Assembly (NCBI RefSeq): GCF_014838825.1
Contig: NZ_JACYMO010000003.1
Coordinates: 248,001-312,000, forward strand
DNA length: 64,000 nucleotides
Direction: 5' to 3'
DNA from: Erwinia persicina
GTDB lineage: Bacteria; Pseudomonadota; Gammaproteobacteria; Enterobacterales; Enterobacteriaceae
Part shown: positions 8,336-16,627 of the stretch, piece after piece
Layout: each line of letters opens with the position of its first letter
Numbering within the stretch: position 1 is the first letter of the stretch
The notes under the pieces: generated by a model
Seen by the model: the letters and a program-made list of their open reading frames with translations, nothing else
What the model was told of the DNA's origin: nothing
Databases searched by the model: none
Position numbers and translations under genes: made by a program

Positions 8336-10304
8336 CGACATGAAGACAATTAAGGGTTCGTCAGCAGGCGAACAGGGTGTACTACGCTCCATGCAGGAGG
8401 TCGCCATGAGCGATCAGGATGCCAGCAAAATGCTGCGTACCTATAACATCGCCTGGTGGGGTAATAACTACTATGACGTCAACGAGCTGGGCCACATCAG
8501 TGTCTGCCCCGATCCGGATGTACCGGAAGCCCGCGTTGACCTCGCCAAACTGGTTAAAGAGCGCGAGGCCGAAGGCCAGCGTCTGCCAGCCCTGTTCTGC
8601 TTCCCACAGATTTTACAGCACCGCCTGCGCTCGATTAACGCCGCCTTTAAACGCGCGCGTGAATCCTATGGCTATCGCGGTGATTACTTCCTGGTTTACC
8701 CGATTAAGGTTAACCAGCATAAGCGCGTGATCGAGTCGCTGATTAACTCCGGCGAACCGCTGGGCCTGGAGGCGGGCTCTAAAGCCGAGCTGATGGCCGT
8801 ACTGGCTCACGCAGGTATGACCCGCTCGGTGATTGTCTGTAACGGCTATAAAGACCGTGAATATATCCGCCTTGCGCTGATTGGCGAGAAGATGGGCCAC
8901 AAGGTCTATCTGGTGCTGGAAAAAATGACCGAAGTGAAGCTGGTACTTGAAGAAGCGGAGCGCCTGAATGTGGTGCCGCGTCTGGGTATTCGCGCGCGTC
9001 TGGCCTCCCAGGGTTCCGGCAAATGGCAGTCAAGCGGCGGTGAAAAGTCGAAGTTTGGTCTGTCAGCCACTCAGGTGCTGAAGCTGGTGGAGATCATGCG
9101 TGAAGCAGGCCGGATGGAAAGCCTGCAGCTGCTGCATTTTCACCTGGGTTCACAGATGGCTAACATTCGCGATATCGCCACCGGCGTACGCGAATCGGCG
9201 CGGTTCTATGTTGAACTGGCGAAGCTGGGCGTAAATATTCAGTGCTTCGACGTGGGCGGTGGGCTTGGCGTTGACTACGAAGGCACGCGCTCGCAGAGCG
9301 ACTGCTCGGTCAACTACGGGCTTAACGAGTACGCCAACAACGTCATCTGGGCGATTGGTGATGCCTGCGATGAGCACGATCTGCCGCACCCGACGGTGAT
9401 TACTGAGTCGGGCCGGGCCGTTACTGCGCACCATACGGTGCTGGTGTCCAATATTATCGGGGTGGAGCGCAATGAGTTCAGCGAGCCTCAGCCGCCGCTG
9501 GAAGACTCCCCGCGTCCGATTGTCAGCATGTGGGACACCTGGCAGGAAATGCACGAACCGAGCAACCGACGTTCGCTGCGCGAATGGCTGCATGACAGCC
9601 AGATGGACCTGTTTGATATTCACACCGGCTACTCGCAGGGTACCTATGACCTGACGCAGCGTGCGTGGGCAGAACAGCTTTATCTGAGTATCTGTCACTA
9701 TATTCAGCAGCACCTTGACCCGAGCAATCGCGCACACCGCCCGATCATCGACGAACTGCAGGAGCGCATGGCGGATAAGATTTACGTCAACTTCTCGCTG
9801 TTCCAGTCGATGCCGGATGCGTGGGGTATCGATCAGCTGTTCCCGGTGATGCCGCTGGAAGGCCTGAATCAGGTGCCGGAGCGTCGTGCGGTACTGCTGG
9901 ATATTACCTGTGATTCTGACGGCACTATCGACCACTATATTGACGGTGACGGCATTGCCACCACCATGCCGATGCCTGAATACGATATCGATAACCCACC
10001 GATGCTCGGCTTCTTTATGGTGGGGGCGTACCAGGAGATCCTGGGTAACATGCATAACCTGTTCGGCGATACCGAAGCGGTTGACGTGTTTGCCTTCCCT
10101 GACGGCAGCGTGGAAGTCCAGCTTTCTGATGAAGGCGATACCGTCGCCGATATGCTGGAGTACGTGCAGCTGAATCCGGCAGAGTTGCTGACCCACTTCC
10201 GTAACCAGATCAAACAGAGCGATCTGGATGAAGAGCTGCGCGCGCAGTTCCTGGAAGAGTTTGAAGCAGGCCTGTATGGCTACACTTATCTGGAAGACGA
10301 ATAA
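8328..10304 (+). CDS. speA: Biosynthetic arginine decarboxylase SpeA
   Basis: SpeA is a PLP-dependent arginine decarboxylase that makes agmatine, the first step of putrescine synthesis completed by SpeB. The 658 residues equal the E. coli length with very high identity. The PLP-lysine segment [13 protein letters not shown] lies near residue 125, followed by the alanine-racemase-fold barrel ([42 protein letters not shown]). The late active-site region has [20 protein letters not shown] 8328 is preceded by GAGG at seven bases; a TTG at 8301 would add nine unconserved residues. Confidence 0.98.
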   Translation: MSDDMKTIKGSSAGEQGVLRSMQEVAMSDQDASKMLRTYNIAWWGNNYYDVNELGHISVCPDPDVPEARVDLAKLVKEREAEGQRLPALFCFPQILQHRLRSINAAFKRARESYGYRGDYFLVYPIKVNQHKRVIESLINSGEPLGLEAGSKAELMAVLAHAGMTRSVIVCNGYKDREYIRLALIGEKMGHKVYLVLEKMTEVKLVLEEAERLNVVPRLGIRARLASQGSGKWQSSGGEKSKFGLSATQVLKLVEIMREAGRMESLQLLHFHLGSQMANIRDIATGVRESARFYVELAKLGVNIQCFDVGGGLGVDYEGTRSQSDCSVNYGLNEYANNVIWAIGDACDEHDLPHPTVITESGRAVTAHHTVLVSNIIGVERNEFSEPQPPLEDSPRPIVSMWDTWQEMHEPSNRRSLREWLHDSQMDLFDIHTGYSQGTYDLTQRAWAEQLYLSICHYIQQHLDPSNRAHRPIIDELQERMADKIYVNFSLFQSMPDAWGIDQLFPVMPLEGLNQVPERRAVLLDITCDSDGTIDHYIDGDGIATTMPMPEYDIDNPPMLGFFMVGAYQEILGNMHNLFGDTEAVDVFAFPDGSVEVQLSDEGDTVADMLEYVQLNPAELLTHFRNQIKQSDLDEELRAQFLEEFEAGLYGYTYLEDE

Positions 10305-10319
10305 TCTTCCGGTGATAAC

Positions 10320-10335
10320 GGGGCCATCCGGCCCC
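10320..10335 (+). repeat. Short hairpin 3' of speA
   Basis: GGGGCC-ATCC-GGCCCC forms a six-bp stem 15 bases after the speA stop, without a T-run. Just downstream TCATCAGGCAT is repeated at 10337 and 10351. This may mark a rearranged junction or an mRNA-stabilising stem. Confidence 0.4.
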
Positions 10336-10389
10336 ATCATCAGGCATTCTTCATCAGGCATCGTTTGCCTGAACGTTGAGGAATCAGAT

Positions 10390-10569
10390 ATGGGTTTACT
10401 GGATGGGGTGCTCAAGAGTGCGCTGGCCGGCAAACTGGGCACCGATACTCAGCAGGCTTCTGACCTGCTGGCCCAGTTCCTGCGGCAGTTTGTGGATGGC
10501 ATTTCACCGCAGGGTGAAGTGAAAAAAGACCTCCCGGCCAGCTCAGCGGATCTGGGTAAGCTTTGTTGA
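10390..10569 (+). CDS. Short YidB/DUF937-like protein, probable internally deleted remnant
   Basis: A 59-residue frame with a good ribosome site (GAGGA, seven bases upstream). Residues 1-11 (MGLLDGVLKSA) resemble the YidB N-terminus. The next segment, KLGTDTQQASDLLAQF then VDGISPQGEV, resembles the YidB C-terminal third (E. coli: KLGVDTSTASSLLAE, LSPQGEV). E. coli YidB has about 130 residues, so the middle appears to be missing in frame, and the extreme C-terminus has decayed. It may be a remnant or a small functional derivative. It lies exactly where E. coli speB would follow speA. Confidence 0.55.
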   Translation: MGLLDGVLKSALAGKLGTDTQQASDLLAQFLRQFVDGISPQGEVKKDLPASSADLGKLC

Positions 10570-10611
10570 CGGTATTTTTAAACGTTAACTCAGCCTGAGC
10601 CATTACGACTG

Positions 10612-10650
10612 AATCCCCCTTGTTGGTTTAGCCGCAAAGGGGATTTTTTT
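10612..10650 (+). terminator. Rho-independent terminator
   Basis: AATCCCCCTTG and CAAAGGGGATT pair with one mismatch around a 12-17 base loop and run into seven T residues. It would end transcription of speA and the short YidB-like gene, and separates them from the convergent FKBP gene. Confidence 0.75.
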
Positions 10651-10692
10651 CGAGATGAAAAGGGCTTTAGCGTGTTATCCCTCTTTATCTTT

Positions 10693-12060
10693 TTAGGGTT
10701 TATCAGCCAACTTTTTACTGTCCGGAAACATCTCTGCAATGCGCAATGTATAAACCATGGTGGCATTGGGCGGCACGTTGGGCGGGTAGCCTTTATCGCC
10801 GTATGCCAGATGCGGGGGAACCACCAGGGTCATTGAGCCATGATTATGAAGTTTTGTAATCGCTTCCTTAAATACTGGTGGGAATGCGGCAACCGGCTGG
10901 GACAGCGTCGCTCCGCTGGCTTCCATATCCTGAATAACGGTGCCATCGGTCAGCATCTCTTTTACCACTACGTCAACGCTTGCCCCCTCCACCAGTGGCG
11001 TATCACCGGCATAATCAATGCGGTACCAGAAGCCGCTATCAGCCTGTTTCGCGTTTTTCAGCGTTTTAAAATGTTGCAGATAGTCGGTACCGCTTTTGCT
11101 CTCACGGGTGATGGTCGCTGCACGGGCCTGGGTGACTTCATTCTCGGCTTCGCTCAGGGCGGTATTGAGTACTTCTTCGCTCAGTCGACTTTTACCGGCA
11201 AAGGTATCGACGATGCCGCTCAGGATCAGCTGCTTATCTGTCTCAACCCCCCAGCGCTGGCGCTCCGCCTGCATTTGTAATATCTCTTCCCCTAAGGATA
11301 TCCCTGCGGCGTAATCCTGTTTTGATTTTTCGCTGTTCAGACTTTCAGGCGTTATTTCCGCCAGTTGCTTTGAGCGTGAAGTCTCCAGTGCGGCTTGTAA
11401 CCCGGCAATCTGTTTCGCATGTTCGGCCTGCAGCGCAGATTTTTGCTGTTCCGACTCGCGCAGAGACTGGGATTTCATGTCGGTCAGCTGTAACTTCAGC
11501 TGACTGTTTTGCGCTTGCAGCAGGGTCATCTGTTCACCCAGTTGTTTCGCTCGTTGCAACAACATGGCCTTTTCCTGGTTGGCCTGCTTGATTCTGTTCA
11601 CCGCTTCTGTTTCGTCCGCAGTTCTGCCCAGCGCATGGCGGATATTTTTCGCAAAGAGACTTAATGCCGTCAAATCAACAGGAGCCAATTTTTTATCCGC
11701 CTGCATCGCTTCAAACTGTTTAATCTTTCCTTGCAGAGCGGCAATAGTCGATTTCAGGTCGGCGATGGTCGCCCGTTGCTGCATCAACTCCGTATCTTTT
11801 ATCTTCCATGCTCCCGGCCGGGCCGGGGGGAGTTTACCCGCCGGCGCCACAGCAGATTTTGCAGGAGAGGTCGTGCTATTTTCTGCCCTGCCGGGCCGTT
11901 TTTCTGAATGGTTACCGTCAGGAACCTCACGTTCCTGATATTGTTGGGCAAACTGTAACAGGGCCGGAATGTGATTATCCGGCTCAGCATGCGCCTGAAC
12001 GATCGACAGCGGCAGACTGCTTAATCCCAGTGAAGCGATGATCAATGAAGTCAGCTTCAT
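10693..12060 (-). CDS. Periplasmic coiled-coil protein with C-terminal FKBP domain
   Basis: A 455-residue protein with a signal peptide (about 1-25) and a Pro/Ser-rich low-complexity stretch (about 45-85). A long Gln/Lys/Leu-rich segment (about 90-235) looks like coiled coil. An FKBP N-terminal dimerisation-like region (YAAGISLGEEILQM onward) and a C-terminal FKBP fold (about 350-445) follow. The C-terminus keeps VPPHLAYGDKGYPPNVPPNA. Active-site positions look altered: the usual FDNS is IQDM, and VIPGW reads AFPPVF, so isomerase activity may be weak. It overlaps the upstream lipoprotein gene by four bases. A periplasmic folding or scaffold role for the adjacent surface system is inferred, not shown. 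Confidence 0.8.
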   Translation of the reverse strand: MKLTSLIIASLGLSSLPLSIVQAHAEPDNHIPALLQFAQQYQEREVPDGNHSEKRPGRAENSTTSPAKSAVAPAGKLPPARPGAWKIKDTELMQQRATIADLKSTIAALQGKIKQFEAMQADKKLAPVDLTALSLFAKNIRHALGRTADETEAVNRIKQANQEKAMLLQRAKQLGEQMTLLQAQNSQLKLQLTDMKSQSLRESEQQKSALQAEHAKQIAGLQAALETSRSKQLAEITPESLNSEKSKQDYAAGISLGEEILQMQAERQRWGVETDKQLILSGIVDTFAGKSRLSEEVLNTALSEAENEVTQARAATITRESKSGTDYLQHFKTLKNAKQADSGFWYRIDYAGDTPLVEGASVDVVVKEMLTDGTVIQDMEASGATLSQPVAAFPPVFKEAITKLHNHGSMTLVVPPHLAYGDKGYPPNVPPNATMVYTLRIAEMFPDSKKLADKP

Positions 12061-12449
12061 TTAACCGACTCTCCCTGTGCCGCCAGCGCCACCATCACTG
12101 CCTGATCGACCTGAGAACAGAGTTTGTTGACCTTGTAGCGATACAACGCATCGACGGTATCCCGCGTCTCCGTTTTAATTTTTGCGCGAACGTCGGAATA
12201 TTGTGCGGCACCTTTCATCAGCAGATCAAAGTTCTGTTTATAATTATCAAACTGTTTCTGCTCAACATTGTGCAGAGCGCTCAGGGTCTGCTGGCACTGT
12301 TTCAGGTGCAGAGTTTCGACTTCTGCCGCAGTAGCCGCAGCTTTTTCTTTAACTTGCGTTGTATTTTCCGCGTCTACCCTGTTCTGGCAACCGGATAAAA
12401 CCATTGCCAGAGCCATCAAGTTTAACCCTGTGATCCTGTATAAATTCAT
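12057..12449 (-). CDS. Small lipoprotein of unknown function
   Basis: A 130-residue protein beginning MNLYRITGLNLMALAMVLSGC, a type II signal peptide with lipobox LSGC. The mature part, about 110 residues, is mostly predicted helix, rich in Gln, Lys and Glu, with two cysteines (LKQCQQ and KLCSQ) that could form a disulfide. I recognise no domain. It ends in a four-base overlap with the coiled-coil FKBP gene, so the two products are probably made together and may act together at a membrane. Confidence 0.8.
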   Translation of the reverse strand: MNLYRITGLNLMALAMVLSGCQNRVDAENTTQVKEKAAATAAEVETLHLKQCQQTLSALHNVEQKQFDNYKQNFDLLMKGAAQYSDVRAKIKTETRDTVDALYRYKVNKLCSQVDQAVMVALAAQGESVK

Positions 12450-12510
12450 TATTACCCTATCCTTGTTTAATTGTTTTTCGGCTAATTTATGCGATGTGGA
12501 TGCAGATGAC

Positions 12511-13095
12511 TTACTGCGCCTCGGCCATGGAATTACCGATAAACCATTCGTAAAGCTCAGTGCTTTTTGTCATGTTAAGAATGTTCATTGCGTTACGTTT
12601 ATGGCAGCTGACCGTTTTATTGCTGATATGAAGGATATCCGCAACTTTCTTTGAGCACATACCGCAGGAAAGCAAATAGAGCACCTGTTCCTGGCGCAAG
12701 GTCAGGGCTTTTTCACACATTGCAATACTGTCTTCCGGGTGCTTGTCATAATTATTATTTAAAGCGTCTTCAATGATTTTTTGCAGAATTTTCTGGTCCT
12801 GATGGCGATAAAAAATAAACGGAAAATTTTGTAATGCCAGCCAGTGTTTTTGCTGAGACATAATTAAAATCAGCTTGCCTCTGTACAACGAACCCTTCAT
12901 TAATGCTGAAGGTAAGGGGCACTCTGAAGAGTTAGATGCCCAAAATATCAGATCTGCCAGAGGATAATCTTGCGGAGAAGACAGAATAGCAATCGGTATT
13001 TCCCTCTCGCTGAAATAGCGTTCAATACAGGTTTTCAGCCCCATAGAGAACAGGTTGTTTGAGTCAACAATCAGTATCTTAATTACGCCATCCAT
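12511..13095 (-). CDS. LuxR/FixJ-type transcriptional regulator with degenerate receiver
   Basis: A 194-residue protein. Residues about 130-190 form a LuxR-type helix-turn-helix: LTLRQEQVLYLLSCG, then KKVADILHISNKTVSCHKRN. The N-terminal half resembles a receiver (IKILIVDSNNLFSMG), but the usual phosphoacceptor Asp region reads LIFWASN, so phosphorylation is unlikely. This layout resembles RcsA/FimW-type fimbrial regulators. It sits 20 bp after the PglL-like gene and 61 bp before the lipoprotein on the same strand, so it may regulate its own operon or the divergent fimbrial genes. Confidence 0.85.
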   Translation of the reverse strand: MDGVIKILIVDSNNLFSMGLKTCIERYFSEREIPIAILSSPQDYPLADLIFWASNSSECPLPSALMKGSLYRGKLILIMSQQKHWLALQNFPFIFYRHQDQKILQKIIEDALNNNYDKHPEDSIAMCEKALTLRQEQVLYLLSCGMCSKKVADILHISNKTVSCHKRNAMNILNMTKSTELYEWFIGNSMAEAQ

Positions 13096-13115
13096 TTTTT
13101 ACTGCCTCCTGTTAT

Positions 13116-14954
13116 TTAATGCTTTACCTGAAATCGTGGGTCGTCAGGGAACAGGGTGTCAGCCTCTTCCCGTAATTGTTTAAACTTTTCATCCTGGCGG
13201 AAAGCCAGGATCGACACCAGCGTTCCATAGACATTGCGATCTATTCTGGTCAACAGATAATTTTCTGCCCAGTGTTGATATTCATCTAAAATTTTCTGGT
13301 CGCGGGTTTGATTGAAAAGTAATAACTGGTGCTGCTGCTTATCGTAATGCCAGCGCTGCTGATTAACCCACCGGTCGTAATACATCGCCCGCTCAGCCGG
13401 GCTAATCGCCGAAAACTGGCTGCGCTCAAACTGTGTGAGCGCGAAATTTCCATACAGGCCAAAGAAGAAAGCAACCAGAGCCGCCAGCGAAAGAATCACC
13501 ATAATGCTTTTCACTGCGATAGCGGTGATACGTGCGCAGCAAGAGGCGCGTCTTCCCTGGTTCAAATGACAACCCAACAGGGCTGATAATATTAAAAACA
13601 GCATCCAGTGAGGGGTTGAAGAGATAAAAGGATATTCCGTCTGAGTGTGTAGCAGGATTGGCAGCAAGCTGGCCATTAACCCCAGACTGATAAATCCCCG
13701 TTCCCGGCTAATGCCCCGTGTGCCGTTGTACTCTCGCCATACGCGCCTGAAAACGGTGGCTCCGGCACCAATAAGCACCAGCAGGCCCAGCAGTGCTGGC
13801 ACACCGCCTTCTGCCCACCACAGTAAAATCTCATTATGTGGATGGCGGACAACCCCCAGGCCCAGCGTTGATAGCTGCTGTGCAGCGCGAAAATGCTGGA
13901 AACTGTACTCAAATCCGCCATAGCCCCAGCCAGAAAGCGGCTTCTGGCCGATCATACTGAGTGTTTCCTGCAGCATGATCCGGCGTGCATGGTTGGACTC
14001 GGTATGTGCGACCGGCTGAACCGTGCCGCTGACCTGCAGCATAATGGCCCAGGCGATGCCCGCAGCAATCAGTGTGGCTGCCAGCCAGACGCGCTTTTTC
14101 GCCAGCGGGAAACCCATAATCAGTAACAGCAGACAGGTGATGCCGCCGCCCAGCCAGCCAATCCGCGACTGGAGTAGAACCAGTACCAGGCTGAATAACA
14201 TCAGCAGAGTGGCTGACAACAGATCCCCTGTTTTTGAGCCGATTTTTGCCTTGTTTTCTTCACTCAGTAAAAACCGCATTAAGGTTAAAGCCAGCCCGGT
14301 GGCGATAAAACTCGCCAGCAGATTAACCTGCTGAAAGACACCATAAGGGCGATGGCCGGATATCGGATAATTAAAAATAGCCGGGATCCACTGCGGGGCG
14401 AATAGCTGACATAACGCAATCCCCGCCTGAAGTGCAGTCGCAAAAATGATGGCAGTGACCACCCATCGCCAATAGTCAAAGAACGGACGGTAGCGCATCA
14501 GCGAAATGCAAAATATCACCCCTGCCAGTAATCCAGCCCAGCGGGATAAACCGACTTCCAGCCACGGATCGCGCGTGTAAAACAGCGGAACCGCCAGCAT
14601 ACATACACCCAGTAAAATCAGGCGTGTGGTGGGGCCTGGGTGTGCCATGCTTCCGGCGGAAAGCACGATCCCTGTTATGGCAGTGATTGCCGCCAGCATA
14701 GCCCAGCTCACAATATTCATGGGTAGTTTCAATCCCGTGCCCCCCATATTGGGTAAGTAAACGGGCAGCACGGCGACCAGCCATAAGATGATAAGCATTA
14801 TGGGAAAATAACAGATGAAAGAAGAGAGATGACGCAACGGTTTTTTTACACGTTGGGTTATGCACTTACTGGAAAAATATGTGATTACCATCTTCGTAAG
14901 ACATCCTGCCTCTGTTCTCAACTCACCCTTCCATTGATCACGAAAAGCGCTCAT
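13116..14954 (-). CDS. PglL/Wzy_C-type O-oligosaccharyltransferase-like membrane protein
   Basis: A polytopic protein of up to 612 residues with about a dozen hydrophobic segments and a long C-terminal soluble tail (about 485-612). It has the features that separate PglL O-oligosaccharyltransferases from plain O-antigen ligases: GHRPYGVFQQVNLLASF near residue 207, and the Wzy_C motif VRHPHNEILLWWAEGG in the large periplasmic loop. PglL enzymes transfer lipid-linked glycans to proteins such as pilins. No glycan-synthesis genes lie in the window. The start is uncertain: ATG 14954 has no ribosome site and ATG 14891 is an alternative. It heads a four-gene leftward operon divergent from the fimbrial operon. 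Confidence 0.82.
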   Translation of the reverse strand: MSAFRDQWKGELRTEAGCLTKMVITYFSSKCITQRVKKPLRHLSSFICYFPIMLIILWLVAVLPVYLPNMGGTGLKLPMNIVSWAMLAAITAITGIVLSAGSMAHPGPTTRLILLGVCMLAVPLFYTRDPWLEVGLSRWAGLLAGVIFCISLMRYRPFFDYWRWVVTAIIFATALQAGIALCQLFAPQWIPAIFNYPISGHRPYGVFQQVNLLASFIATGLALTLMRFLLSEENKAKIGSKTGDLLSATLLMLFSLVLVLLQSRIGWLGGGITCLLLLIMGFPLAKKRVWLAATLIAAGIAWAIMLQVSGTVQPVAHTESNHARRIMLQETLSMIGQKPLSGWGYGGFEYSFQHFRAAQQLSTLGLGVVRHPHNEILLWWAEGGVPALLGLLVLIGAGATVFRRVWREYNGTRGISRERGFISLGLMASLLPILLHTQTEYPFISSTPHWMLFLILSALLGCHLNQGRRASCCARITAIAVKSIMVILSLAALVAFFFGLYGNFALTQFERSQFSAISPAERAMYYDRWVNQQRWHYDKQQHQLLLFNQTRDQKILDEYQHWAENYLLTRIDRNVYGTLVSILAFRQDEKFKQLREEADTLFPDDPRFQVKH

Positions 14955-15348
14955 TAGTTAAGCAAAAAAAAGTAATATTTGAATTATTGTATCGCAATAG
15001 GTCTTGTTTGTGGTGTAAAAATTACATATATGAAAAATAACAGCATGTTAGTCTGTGGTGTTGTCATTTTTGTGTGTTTTGCTCTGTTGCTGTTACATTT
15101 TCCCTGGTTGCTCAATTAAATATTGCGAAGTTATTCTTCTATTATATTTTGGCTTTGAATTAGTTGGTTAGTTTGCAATAATGTTTTCCGACGAAATGTG
15201 TTGAGAGTATTCTTATTGGTAATAATTTGATAAGAATTAAACATGTTTTCTCCTTACGGCGTTTAATGCGTTTTTATAGTGTTGATGCAGGAAGTTATTT
15301 CTTCTTCATCGGAAAGCTTTTATACAAAGTCATTTAAAGGAATATAGA
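14955..15348. promoter_or_regulatory. Divergent AT-rich control region of the fimbrial and PglL-like operons
   Basis: A 394-base AT-rich intergenic region between divergent operons. A possible sigma-70 promoter toward the pilin gene is TTGAGA (15201-15206), a 16-base gap and TAATTT (15223-15228). I looked for fimS-like terminal inverted repeats that would signal phase inversion and found none. The composition suggests H-NS control (inference). Confidence 0.5.
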
Positions 15349-15891
15349 ATGAAACTGAACAAAATTGTTCTGGGTTTAACCTTAGCTATGGGTATTACTT
15401 CTTTCGCTCATGCAGCTGACGTGGTTGACCAGGGGCACGGTACTGTAACCTTCACCGGTTCTATCGTGGATGCGCCTTGTTCAATTGACCCGGAAAGTAT
15501 TGATCAGACCGTTAATCTGGGCCAGGTGTCCAATGTAGCATTAACGGCAAATGGTAATAAAGGGATCTCTACTCCGAAGAATTTTGAAATTAAGCTGGAA
15601 AAATGCAACATCGCTGATAAGGGCAAAGCAGTTACCGCGACCTTTACCGGCGCTGAAGGTAACACCGCAGGTATGCTGGGCATGACCGGTACCGCTAAGG
15701 GTGCCAGCATCGCCATGACCGACGGTTCTGGTAAAGTGCTGGAACTGGGCAAAGCCACGACCGCTCAGTCACTGCAGAACGGTAACAACACTCTGTCATT
15801 CGCCGCTTACCTGCAGGGTGACGGTGCTTCAAGCGGTATTGTCCCGGGTGATTTCAAAAGCGTGACCAACTTTACCCTGTCTTACCAGTAA
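15349..15891 (+). CDS. Major fimbrial subunit (type 1/MR/P-like pilin)
   Basis: A 180-residue chaperone-usher pilin with a signal peptide cleaved after SFAHA (about 22). The mature protein starts ADVVDQGHGTVTFTGSIVDAPC and has the pilin Cys pair (DAPCSI and LEKCNI). The C-terminus FTLSYQ has the alternating hydrophobic pattern and penultimate Tyr recognised by the chaperone. It is first in the operon and followed by a terminator, as expected for the most abundant subunit. Ribosome site AAAGGAATATAG precedes ATG 15349. Confidence 0.93.
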   Translation: MKLNKIVLGLTLAMGITSFAHAADVVDQGHGTVTFTGSIVDAPCSIDPESIDQTVNLGQVSNVALTANGNKGISTPKNFEIKLEKCNIADKGKAVTATFTGAEGNTAGMLGMTGTAKGASIAMTDGSGKVLELGKATTAQSLQNGNNTLSFAAYLQGDGASSGIVPGDFKSVTNFTLSYQ

Positions 15892-15905
15892 TTAAGTTAT
15901 TACGC

Positions 15906-15935
15906 ATGCATGTGGTTTATCCACATGCATTTTTT
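15906..15935 (+). terminator. Terminator/attenuator after the major pilin
   Basis: A perfect 10-bp stem, ATGCATGTGG (15906-15915) and CCACATGCAT (15921-15930), with a TTTAT loop and five T residues. Partial read-through would give high major pilin and lower usher, chaperone and minor pilin levels. Confidence 0.88.
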
Positions 15936-15961
15936 ACCCGCAATCAGCGTTGAGCCGAACG

Positions 15962-16501
15962 ATGTGCAGAAAAATAACCGCCTGCATTTTGCTCCAGGCA
16001 ATGAGCCTTGCTGCTGCCAGTTCTGTCGCCGCCAGCCAGCCACAGGGATGGGGCCGTGTCGGGATGTTCGGGGCGATTATTGAAACGGCCTGTGCGATAG
16101 ACACTCTCAGCCGCGATCAGACTATTGATATGGGGCTGTTACCCGTCAGTCAGATTGCCCGAAATGGACAAAGCGTTAACCACCCGTTTTCAATTCAACT
16201 GGTGAACTGCATTTTGAGCAAAAACGATAAGAATTTGCCTCAATGGCAGCATTTTCAGATCACCTTTGACGGTCATCGCGATGACCAGGCTTTTAGCATA
16301 GCAGGTGATGCGCAGGGGATTGCCCTGCAAATAGCTGACAGCAGTGGCAATATTGCCACCCCGGGGAAGCCATTACCGTTGGCCGAACTGACGACAAATA
16401 ATATGTTATTAAATTACTCTCTACGCTTAGTGAGTAATAACCGGTTACTACGCGCCGGGGAATACTATTCCACGGTGAAGTTCAAAATGGATTATTACTA
16501 A
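15962..16501 (+). CDS. Minor fimbrial subunit (PapH/MrpB-like position)
   Basis: A 179-residue pilin-like protein with a signal peptide (ILLQAMSLAAASSVAA). It has a pilin core with Cys pair ETACAID and LVNCILS, and a C-terminal beta strand ending KFKMDYY. It lies between the major pilin and usher, the position of the anchor/terminator pilins PapH and MrpB, which stop fibre growth at the outer membrane. That role is inferred from position. ATG 15962 is preferred over TTG 15950. A 126-bp gap separates it from the usher. Confidence 0.8.
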   Translation: MCRKITACILLQAMSLAAASSVAASQPQGWGRVGMFGAIIETACAIDTLSRDQTIDMGLLPVSQIARNGQSVNHPFSIQLVNCILSKNDKNLPQWQHFQITFDGHRDDQAFSIAGDAQGIALQIADSSGNIATPGKPLPLAELTTNNMLLNYSLRLVSNNRLLRAGEYYSTVKFKMDYY

Positions 16502-16627
16502 TCTGTACCAGTCGTCTAATCAAAGTTAGATTAAGTGCTCTGCTGGATTTTAAATAACTTAGCGCGTATTCATTATTGAAATAATGGAAGTGGCACCTGA
16601 CGGAATATTATAAAAGGTCTGAAGATA

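Noticed and set aside
9150-10442. 430-codon frame antisense to speA
   Set aside because: It runs opposite a highly conserved gene, is rich in His/Arg/Gln as antisense frames of GC-rich genes are, and has no domain.
14955-15348. Phase-variable invertible switch like fimS
   Set aside because: No matching terminal inverted repeats and no FimB/FimE-type recombinase in the window.
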